A DNA stretch of 64,000 nt from Bog-793 sp963823945 (GTDB lineage Bacteria; Actinomycetota; Acidimicrobiia; Acidimicrobiales; Bog-793): positions 62,001 through 126,000 of the forward strand of contig CAWGNK010000007.1 in NCBI GenBank assembly GCA_963823945.1, read 5' to 3'. This document shows positions 57,572 to 64,000 of this stretch, piece by piece. The notes under the pieces are model-generated. The model was not told the origin of the DNA. It saw only the letters and a list, made by a program, of their open reading frames with translations, and ran no database searches. The translations under genes were made by a program, and so were the position numbers. Numbering within the stretch: the stretch's first letter is position 1; every line of letters starts with the position of its first letter.

Positions 57572-58734
57572 GCGTGACCTGGGCGCGGGGCTTCGTCGCC
57601 AACGGCGCGGCGGCCGGGATCAAGCCCGGCGGTCTCGCCGACCTCGCGCTCGTCGCCGCCGTGTCCGGTGCGGTGCCGGCGGCGGCGACCTTCACGACGA
57701 ACAAGTCCTGCGCCGCGCCGGTCGTGGTGAGCCGCGCCCATCTCGCGGCGACCGGGGGTCGGGCCGCCGCCGTCGTCCTCAACAGCGGCTGTGCCAACGC
57801 CGCGACCGGAGCCGCCGGACTCGTGGCCGCCGAGCGCATGGCCGCCGCCGTCGCCGACCCGCTCGGCGCCGGCGTCGAGGAGGTGCTCGTCTGCTCGACG
57901 GGTCTTATCGGTTTCGCCCTCCCGATCGAGACCATCGAGGCCGCCGCGCCCGCCCTCGTCGGGGGGCGGGGCCGTTCGCCCGACCACGCCACGGCGGCGG
58001 CGACGGCGATCCTCACGACCGACACGCACCCGAAGCAGGTGACCCGAGACGGGGGGACCTTCCGGGTGGGTGGGATGGCCAAGGGCGCCGGGATGATCGC
58101 CCCGAACATGGCGACGATGCTCGCCGTAATCACGACCGACGCGCAGGCGTCACCGGAGGTGCTCTCGGCCGCGCTCGGCCGCGCCGTGGAGGGTACCTTC
58201 AACGCCCTCATCGTCGACGGTTGCACCTCGACGAACGACACCGTCATCGTGCTGGCGAGCGGGGAGGCCGGTGCGCCGAGCCCCGCCGAGCTGACCGCGA
58301 CCCTGGCCGACGTCTGCGCCGACCTCGCCTACCAGCTCGCCGCCGACGCGGAGGGTGCGACCCGCGTCGCCGAGATCCGGGTCGCCGGCGCCGCGAGCGA
58401 CGCCGACGCGCGGCTTGCCGCCCGCGCCGTCGCGGGGAGCCTGCTCGTCAAGGTCTCCCTTTTCGGCGCCGACCCGTACTGGGGCCGGATCGTCTCGGAG
58501 CTCGGCGCCTCGGGGGCGGCGTTCGACCCGGACCGGGTGCGCGTCGCCTACGGCGCGACGACGGTCGTCGAGGCAGGCGTCGGCGTCGCCCACGACGCCG
58601 TCGCCGCGGTGGCGCACCTTCGGGGGAGCGACGTCGAGATCTCCTGCGACCTCGGGCTCGGCAGCGGCACGGCGAGCGTGCTGACCACCGATCTGGGCCA
58701 CGCCTACATCGACGAGAACATGAGGACCTCGTGA
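57568..58734 (+). CDS. argJ: Glutamate N-acetyltransferase/amino-acid acetyltransferase ArgJ
   Basis: A 388-residue self-cleaving enzyme that recycles the acetyl group from N-acetylornithine to glutamate. The cleavage site is the conserved KGAGMIAPNMATML, with Thr183 as the new N-terminal nucleophile of the beta chain. TTNKSCAAPV, VLNSGCANAATG and VCSTGLIG are alpha-chain blocks; DPYWGRIVSELGASG and YIDENMRTS end the beta chain. Whether it is mono- or bifunctional cannot be told from sequence; no argA or argE is seen in the window. GTGA overlap with argC. Confidence 0.95.
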   Translation: MSVTWARGFVANGAAAGIKPGGLADLALVAAVSGAVPAAATFTTNKSCAAPVVVSRAHLAATGGRAAAVVLNSGCANAATGAAGLVAAERMAAAVADPLGAGVEEVLVCSTGLIGFALPIETIEAAAPALVGGRGRSPDHATAAATAILTTDTHPKQVTRDGGTFRVGGMAKGAGMIAPNMATMLAVITTDAQASPEVLSAALGRAVEGTFNALIVDGCTSTNDTVIVLASGEAGAPSPAELTATLADVCADLAYQLAADAEGATRVAEIRVAGAASDADARLAARAVAGSLLVKVSLFGADPYWGRIVSELGASGAAFDPDRVRVAYGATTVVEAGVGVAHDAVAAVAHLRGSDVEISCDLGLGSGTASVLTTDLGHAYIDENMRTS

Positions 58735-59615
58735 GCGCCGGTGCCGCCCGGGACGCCGCCCTTACGGCCGCGACGCTCGCCGAGGCGATCCCTTACATCA
58801 GGCGGTTCGCCGGCGCCGTCATGGTCGTGAAGTTCGGCGGCAGCACGCTCGGCGCCGGGAACCCGGGCGAGGGCGCGATCCTCGACCAGTTCGCGCAGGA
58901 CATCGTCCTCATGCGCAGCGTCGGCATGCTCCCCGTCGTCGTGCACGGCGGGGGCCCGCAGATCGGCGCGTTGATGGAGCGGCTCGGCAAGACACCGGAG
59001 TTCCGGGACGGGCAACGGGTCACCGACGCCGAGACCCTCGACATCGCGCGCATGGTGCTCGTCGGCAAGGTGAACCGCGAGATCGTGGGGGCCCTCAACT
59101 TGCACGCCCCCGTCGCCGTCGGTCTCTCGGGCGAGGACGGAGGGTTCATCACCGCCGTCGAGCGCGACCCCTCGCTCGGCTTCGTCGGTGACGTGGAATC
59201 GGTCGACCCCGTGCTCCTGCGTCACCTCCTCGCCGAGGGCCTCGTCCCGGTCGTCGCGACCGTCGCCCCCGACGCGAGCGGCCAGGCCTACAACATCAAC
59301 GCCGACGCCGTGGCCGGCGCCATCGCCGAGTCGCTGGGTGCGCGCCGTCTCATTTTCCTCACCGACGTCTCCGGCGTGCGCTCCGATGCTGGCGACCCCG
59401 CGAGCGTGCTGTCGCAAACGACCGCCGGCGAGCTCGAGACGCTCGTCGACTCGGGCGCCATCGTCGGGGGGATGATTCCCAAGGCGCGGGCGTGCGCGAA
59501 AGCGGTGCGGCACGGCGTCGAGGCCGGCCACATCCTCGACGGGCGGGTCGAGCACGCGCTGCTGCTCGAGCTGTTCACCGGGTCGGGCGTGGGCACGATG
59601 GTGGTGGCTTCGTGA
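58731..59615 (+). CDS. argB: Acetylglutamate kinase
   Basis: A 294-residue amino-acid kinase, second step of arginine synthesis and the usual feedback-inhibited enzyme. LAEAIPYIRRFAGAVMVVKFGGSTLG (Lys for phosphate), VVVHGGGPQIGALMERLG, YNINADAVAGAIAESLGA, LIFLTDVSGVRSD and GGMIPKARACAKAVRHGV are present. The N-terminal helix before the kinase core (residues 5-25) is that of arginine-sensitive hexameric enzymes, so feedback inhibition is likely. GTGA overlap with argJ. Confidence 0.96.
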   Translation: MSAGAARDAALTAATLAEAIPYIRRFAGAVMVVKFGGSTLGAGNPGEGAILDQFAQDIVLMRSVGMLPVVVHGGGPQIGALMERLGKTPEFRDGQRVTDAETLDIARMVLVGKVNREIVGALNLHAPVAVGLSGEDGGFITAVERDPSLGFVGDVESVDPVLLRHLLAEGLVPVVATVAPDASGQAYNINADAVAGAIAESLGARRLIFLTDVSGVRSDAGDPASVLSQTTAGELETLVDSGAIVGGMIPKARACAKAVRHGVEAGHILDGRVEHALLLELFTGSGVGTMVVAS

Positions 59616-60805
59616 CCCACCTCATGCCGACCTACCGCGAGCCGACCGTCCGGTTCGTCTCTGGGCACGGCTGCCGGCTCGTCGACGACGCAGGGAAGGT
59701 CTACCTCGACTTCCTCTCCGGGCTCGGGGTCACCTCGCTCGGTCACGCCGACCCCGTCGTGGGCGGCGCCATCGCGGCCCAGGCGGCTCGCCTCCTTCAC
59801 GTCTCGAACATCTTCGGCAACGAATTCAACGAGGACGTGGCGGCACAGCTCGACTGCCTCATCGGCGACGGCACCCCACTCGGCGGTCAGGTGTTCTTCG
59901 CCAACTCCGGGGCCGAGGCGAACGAGTGCGCCATCAAGCTCGCCCGGCGTCACGGCGGACCGGGGCGCTACGGCGTCGTGTCGGCGTTGGGCTCGTTCCA
60001 CGGGCGGACGCTCGCGACCCTGCACGCGACGGGCCAGCCCGCCAAACACGAGGCGTTCCTGCCGCTGCCGGCGGGCTTCAGCCACGTCGCGTACGGCGAT
60101 CCCGAGGCGCTACGGGCGATCGATCCCACCGCCGTCGTCGCCGTGCTCCTCGAGCCGATCCTCGGCGAGTCCGGCGTCGTGCCGCCGCCGCCCGGCTACC
60201 TCGCCAGCGTGCGGGCGATCTGCGACGAGCTCGGGCTGCTGCTGATCGTCGACGAGATCCAGACGGGGCTCGGTCGCACGGGGCGGTGGTTCGCCTTTCA
60301 GCACGAGGGGATCGTGCCGGACATCGTGACGGTCGCCAAGGCTCTCGGCAACGGCGTCCCGGTCGGCGCCTGCTGGGCCCGTCCCGAGGTCGCCAAGGCC
60401 TTCCGGCCCGGCGACCACGGGTCGACGTTCGGGGGACAACCGTTCGCGATGGCCGTCGCGCAGGCGACGCTCGGGCGGCTGCGCGGAATCGACGCGCCCG
60501 GGATCGCCGCGCGGCTCGGGAGCCGCCTCGCGGGGTCGCTCGCCGAGCTCGACGGGGTCGCAGGGGTGCGCGGCGCGGGGTTCCTGCTGGGCGCGGTGCT
60601 CGAGGACGGCCTCGACTCGCGGGCCGTCTTCGGTGAGGCGCTGGCAGCCGGGCTCGTCGTCAACGCGCCGGTGCCCGGTGTCATCCGCCTCATGCCGCCG
60701 TTCGTCGTCACCGAGTCCGACTGCGACGAGGCGGTGGCTCTGCTTGGCGTCGCGATCGGTCGGGCGGGAGCATCGGCTCGGAAACCAACAGGCGAAAGGG
60801 GATGA
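59612..60805 (+). CDS. argD: Acetylornithine aminotransferase
   Basis: A 397-residue class III PLP aminotransferase. LDFLSGLGVTSLGHADPVV, FFANSGAEANECAIKLARRHG, SFHGRTLATLHATGQPAKHE, LLEPILGESGVVPPPPGYL and LIVDEIQTGLGRTGRWFAFQHE are standard; the PLP lysine is Lys243 in TVAKALGNGVPVGA. It may also serve in lysine synthesis, as in other bacteria. GTGA overlap with argB. Confidence 0.95.
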   Translation: MTHLMPTYREPTVRFVSGHGCRLVDDAGKVYLDFLSGLGVTSLGHADPVVGGAIAAQAARLLHVSNIFGNEFNEDVAAQLDCLIGDGTPLGGQVFFANSGAEANECAIKLARRHGGPGRYGVVSALGSFHGRTLATLHATGQPAKHEAFLPLPAGFSHVAYGDPEALRAIDPTAVVAVLLEPILGESGVVPPPPGYLASVRAICDELGLLLIVDEIQTGLGRTGRWFAFQHEGIVPDIVTVAKALGNGVPVGACWARPEVAKAFRPGDHGSTFGGQPFAMAVAQATLGRLRGIDAPGIAARLGSRLAGSLAELDGVAGVRGAGFLLGAVLEDGLDSRAVFGEALAAGLVVNAPVPGVIRLMPPFVVTESDCDEAVALLGVAIGRAGASARKPTGERG

Positions 60806-60806
60806 G

Positions 60807-61721
60807 GTGACGCGCAACCTGCTGCTGGTCTCGGATCTTGCACCGGGGGAGATCACGGACGTGCTGGATCTCGCCGAGCGCGCCGCGCTCGGGCGCCCCC
60901 TTGCGGGGCGCGGCGCGGCCCTCGTCTTCGAGTTCCCCTCGGCGCGCACGCGCAACGCCGCCGAGATGGCCGTCGTCGACCTGGGCGGGCACCCGGTGAC
61001 GATCCGTGGCGAGGAGGTCGGCTTCGACGTGCGCGAGTCGGTCGAAGACGTGGCACGCACCTTGGGCGGCTACCACGCGCTCATCGCCGCCCGCGTCGCC
61101 GACCACCGGACGCTCACCCGGATGGTCGAGGCGCTCGCCGCCGCGGGGATGCCGGTCCCCGTCGTCAACCTGCTCTCGAATGTGGAGCACCCGACCCAGG
61201 CGCTCGGCGACCTGTTGACGATCCGGCAGTGCCTGGGCTCGCTCGAGGGCAAGAGGGTCGTCTTCGTCGGGGACGCCAACAACGTCTGCCGCTCGCTCGT
61301 CGCCGCCTGCGCGGCCGTGGGCGCGACGGTCACCGTCGCCTCGCCGCCCGGCTGGGGCCTCGACGCGGCGTCCGTCGCGGCGGCGCGTGCCGCGGGCGCC
61401 ACGGTCGAGGTCAGCGACGACCCCGGCGACGCCGTCGGCGGCGCCGACGTCATCTACACCGACGTGTGGGTGTCGATGGCCGACAAGGGCGAGGCGGCGG
61501 CGAAGCGGGCCGCCTTCGCCGGCTTCACCGTCGACGCCGCGCTCGTCGCGAGGGCCTCGCCTGGGGCGATCGTGCTGCACTGCCTGCCTGCCCACCGCGG
61601 GGAGGAGATCACGGCCGAGGTCCTCGAGGGGCCGCAGAGCCGGGTGTGGGCCCAGGCGGCGAATCGCCGGCACTCCAAGCGCGGTCTGTTCTCGTTCCTG
61701 CTCGCGAAGGATGAGTCGTGA
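60807..61721 (+). CDS. argF: Ornithine carbamoyltransferase
   Basis: A 304-residue enzyme making citrulline from ornithine and carbamoyl phosphate. Ornithine-side motifs are conserved (HPTQALGDLLTI, VFVGDANNVCRSL, HCLPAHRGEEITAEVLEG). The carbamoyl-phosphate loop reads FEFPSARTRNAAEMAV where most enzymes have FEKxSTRTR, so the Thr of STRTR is Ala and the preceding Lys position is Phe. GTG 60807 has AAAGGGGATGAG upstream, a strong ribosome-binding site, and is one base beyond the argD stop. Confidence 0.93.
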   Translation: MTRNLLLVSDLAPGEITDVLDLAERAALGRPLAGRGAALVFEFPSARTRNAAEMAVVDLGGHPVTIRGEEVGFDVRESVEDVARTLGGYHALIAARVADHRTLTRMVEALAAAGMPVPVVNLLSNVEHPTQALGDLLTIRQCLGSLEGKRVVFVGDANNVCRSLVAACAAVGATVTVASPPGWGLDAASVAAARAAGATVEVSDDPGDAVGGADVIYTDVWVSMADKGEAAAKRAAFAGFTVDAALVARASPGAIVLHCLPAHRGEEITAEVLEGPQSRVWAQAANRRHSKRGLFSFLLAKDES

Positions 61722-62194
61722 GCCGCGTCCCGAAGAACCGACGACAGCACCTGCTCGCGCGCCTGCTCGCCGACAATGCCGTCGCCAGCCAGGCCCAGCT
61801 CGTCGAGCTGCTGCTCGCGGAGGGCATCGAGGCCACCCAGGCGACGATCTCGCGGGACCTCGAGGAGCTCGGCGCGCTGAAGGTGCGGATGCCCGGGATC
61901 AGTCATCCCGTCTACGCCATCGCCGAGCTGCCCCAGGCCCAGCAGACGCCCATCGAGCACCTGCGCCGCGTGCTCGGCGAGTGGATCGTCGAGATGTCCT
62001 CGTCGGCCAACCTCGTCGTCGTCCGCACGCCGCCCGGATCGGCCCACGTCGTCGCCTCGGCGCTCGACCGCTCCCGGCTCGAGGGCATGGTCGGCACGGT
62101 GGCGGGGGACGACACCGTGCTCGTCGTGGCCGACGAGGCGACCGGGGGGGCGGGCCTCGCGAGCCTGCTCGGCCGGCTCGCCGGGCGGCAGTAG
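61718..62194 (+). CDS. argR: Arginine repressor
   Basis: A 158-residue hexameric regulator. N-terminal winged helix: NRRQHLLARLLADNAVASQAQLVELLL and ATQATISRDLEELGALKVR (the SRDL recognition helix). C-terminal arginine-binding domain: TPPGSAHVVASALDRSRLEGMVGTVAGDDTVLVVA, with the GT-(V)-AGDDT motif that holds arginine. Being inside the operon it should autoregulate through the ARG box at 56523-56538. GTGA overlap with argF. Confidence 0.96.
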   Translation: MSRVPKNRRQHLLARLLADNAVASQAQLVELLLAEGIEATQATISRDLEELGALKVRMPGISHPVYAIAELPQAQQTPIEHLRRVLGEWIVEMSSSANLVVVRTPPGSAHVVASALDRSRLEGMVGTVAGDDTVLVVADEATGGAGLASLLGRLAGRQ

Positions 62195-62239
62195 CCAGAT
62201 CATCGCGACAACCGGCGTAGCCGGAGGAAGAGGTCCAAA

Positions 62240-63445
62240 GTGACAACACGGGTGGTGCTCGCCTACTCGGGGGGACTCGACACGTCCGCCGCGGTGCACT
62301 GGCTCGGCGCCGAACGCGGCTACGAGGTCATCGCCGTCGCCGTCGACGTCGGCCAGGGCGGTGACTTCCAGGCGATCCGCCAGCGGGCGCTCGACGCCGG
62401 GGCGGTCGAGGCGGTCGTCATCGACGCCCGCGCCGAGTTCGCCGCCGACTACGCGGTGCCGGCGCTGCAGGCGAACGCGCTCTACGAGGGTCGCTACCCG
62501 CTCGTCTCGGCGCTCTCGCGCCCCGTGATCGTCTGGCACCTCGTCGACCAGGCGCGCCGCCACGGCGCGACGGTGGTCGCGCACGGCTGCACCGGGAAGG
62601 GCAACGACCAGGTCCGCTTCGAGGTGGGCACGCGGGCACTAGCGCCGGAGCTGGAGATCGTCGCGCCGGCCCGCGAGTGGCAGTGGACCCGCGAGCAGAC
62701 CATCGAGTACACGGAGGCCCACGACATCCCCGTCGAGGTGACGCGGGAGAAGATCTACTCGATCGACGAGAACCTCTGGGGGCGTGCGATCGAGTGCGGG
62801 GCGATCGAGGACCCCTGGGTCGCACCGGTCGAGGACATGTACTCGCTCACCCACGAGACGGCGACGGAGCCGGTCGAGGTGACGGTCGGGTTCGAGGCGG
62901 GTGTGCCCGTCTCGCTCGACGGGGCGCGGTTCGGGCTCGTCGAGCTCATCGACCGGATCGGCAGGATCGCCGGCTCGGCCGGGTTCGGGCGGATCGACAT
63001 GGTCGAGAACCGGCGGGTCGGGATCAAGAGCCGCGAGGTCTACGAGTGCCCGGCCTCGCTGGCCCTCGTCTTCGCCCACGCCGACCTCGAGGGGTTGACG
63101 CTGGAGCGTGACCTCGCCCACGAGAAGGCGCGGCTCGAGCCGCGCTTTGCCGAGCTCGTCTACGACGGGATGTGGTTCTCGCCGCTGCGGGAGGCCATCA
63201 CGGACTTCGTCGCCTCGTCACAGCGTTACGTCACCGGCGAGGTGCGCCTGCGCTTCTCGCCGGGCGGCCACGTCGCCGTCACGGGCCGGCGCAGCCCGGT
63301 CGGACTGTACGACTACGGGCTCGCGACCTACGACACCGCCGACGCCTTCCGCCACGAGGACGCCGAGGGCTACATCCGCATCTATGGTCTGGGGATCAAG
63401 ACGTGGGCGAGCCGGCAGAAGGCGGCGCCCACCGGGAAGGACTGA
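62240..63445 (+). CDS. argG: Argininosuccinate synthase
   Basis: A 401-residue ATP-dependent ligase joining citrulline and aspartate. VVLAYSGGLDTSAAVHWLG is the PP-loop; ALSRPVIVWHLVDQARRHGATVVAHGCTGKGNDQVRFEVG and SIDENLWGRAIECG, PVSLDG and GIKSREVYECPASLAL follow in family order. GTG 62240 is preceded by GGAGGAAGAGG (62223-62233). A 45-base gap separates it from argR with no obvious terminator. Confidence 0.96.
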   Translation: MTTRVVLAYSGGLDTSAAVHWLGAERGYEVIAVAVDVGQGGDFQAIRQRALDAGAVEAVVIDARAEFAADYAVPALQANALYEGRYPLVSALSRPVIVWHLVDQARRHGATVVAHGCTGKGNDQVRFEVGTRALAPELEIVAPAREWQWTREQTIEYTEAHDIPVEVTREKIYSIDENLWGRAIECGAIEDPWVAPVEDMYSLTHETATEPVEVTVGFEAGVPVSLDGARFGLVELIDRIGRIAGSAGFGRIDMVENRRVGIKSREVYECPASLALVFAHADLEGLTLERDLAHEKARLEPRFAELVYDGMWFSPLREAITDFVASSQRYVTGEVRLRFSPGGHVAVTGRRSPVGLYDYGLATYDTADAFRHEDAEGYIRIYGLGIKTWASRQKAAPTGKD

Positions 63446-63447
63446 CC

Positions 63448-64000
63448 GTGGCGCTCTGGTCGAGACGGATGAGGACGCCGCCCGCCAAGGCGATGATGGC
63501 GTTCACCGAGAGCCTCTCGTTCGACCGGGCGCTCTGGCGTGACGACCTCGACGGATCGATCGCCCACGTGCGCGGTCTCGGGCACACGGGCGTCCTCGAC
63601 GAGGCCGACACGGCGAAGCTGCTCGCCGCGCTGGACGCCGTCGGCGCCGAGTTCTCGGCCGGGCGGTTCGAGTTCGTCGCCGGCGATGAGGACATCCATA
63701 CGGCGATCGAGCGGCGGGTCACGGAGCTGGCGGGGGACGCCGGTGCCAAGCTCCACACGGCGCGCAGCCGCAACGACCAGGTCGCGACGGCTTTGCGGCT
63801 CTACACGCGCCGCCGCATCGGCGAGGTCGGCAACCTGGCTGTCGACCTCGGCGAGACGCTGCGCGAGCGGGCCGTCCGCGCCGAGGGGTTCGTGCTGCCG
63901 GGGTACACCCACCTGCAGCGGGCCCAACCCGTCCCACTGGCGGGCCAGCTGCTCGCCCACGGCTGGGCGCTCGCCCGCGACGTCGACCGGCTGCTCGACA
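63448..64000 (+). CDS. argH: Argininosuccinate lyase, 3' end cut by window
   Basis: The frame from GTG 63448 is open to the last base (184 codons). It opens VALWSRRMRTPPAKAMMAF, then FVAGDEDIHTAIERRV, the substrate-binding KLHTARSRNDQVATALRLY and LPGYTHLQRAQPVPLAGQLLAHGW, all diagnostic of the fumarase/aspartase-superfamily argininosuccinate lyase. The catalytic Ser loop lies beyond the window. GGAAGGA before the start is a likely ribosome-binding site. It is two bases after argG. Confidence 0.95.
   Translation, partial: MALWSRRMRTPPAKAMMAFTESLSFDRALWRDDLDGSIAHVRGLGHTGVLDEADTAKLLAALDAVGAEFSAGRFEFVAGDEDIHTAIERRVTELAGDAGAKLHTARSRNDQVATALRLYTRRRIGEVGNLAVDLGETLRERAVRAEGFVLPGYTHLQRAQPVPLAGQLLAHGWALARDVDRLLD

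Noticed and set aside
1..64000. CRISPR arrays, insertion sequences, rRNA or tRNA genes
   Set aside because: No regularly spaced direct repeats, transposase motifs, terminal inverted repeats or cloverleaf sequences were seen on reading both strands; a tool-based scan was not possible.

Overview
The window is a GC-rich (about 70 percent by eye) actinobacterial chromosome segment. Evidence for that placement is the mycothiol acetyltransferase gene mshD, a DinB/DUF664 protein, a luciferase-like (F420-type) oxidoreductase, a polyprenol-phosphate mannosyltransferase, and the gene order rel-hisS-aspS-rarA-alaS-ruvX-aroE. The class Acidimicrobiia is my best guess, but this is inference. No rRNA, tRNA, insertion sequence or CRISPR array was found. 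Both ends cut genes: a DedA protein at the left and argH at the right.

Layout. 1-1971: a DedA protein, then two tandem peroxiredoxins; the first has lost its only cysteine. 2102-7519: lower-GC accessory block of membrane proteins, a GRP-type permease, a DJ-1/PfpI protein, an unknown 305-residue protein and a DinB protein. 7755-10904: divergent MFS exporter and GT87-like membrane protein. 10987-21655: stringent-response and translation cluster (rel, hisS, aspS, rarA, alaS, ruvX, aroE). 21734-24833: two SEDS polymerases (RodA and FtsW types) flanking a bifunctional-nuclease-domain protein with a histone-H1-like tail. 24888-28683: polyphosphate kinase and exopolyphosphatase. 28687-31804: LPG-synthase-type membrane protein, AI-2E family protein and polyprenol mannosyltransferase. 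31906-38802: sugar kinase, aldo/keto reductase, luciferase-like oxidoreductase, tandem GNAT, and three poorly known proteins including a two-repeat lipoprotein. 39005-45451: methyltransferase, menaquinone genes menF and menG, a double FKBP, rlmN and mshD. 45519-53448: nth, then the histidine operon (hisDCBHAF, groES-like, hisI) and ygfZ. 53445-55540: two-component system. 55715-56368: trpF. 56558-64000: arginine operon argCJBDF-argR-argG-argH with an ArgR-type operator.

Two expression patterns run through the window. First, many operon-leading genes have a TANNNT-like -10 element ending 5 to 8 bases before the start codon, which implies leaderless mRNAs. Second, genes inside operons are usually joined by four-base NTGA overlaps (GTGA, ATGA, TTGA and apparently CTGA), which implies translational coupling. 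These two rules helped choose many of the starts given here.
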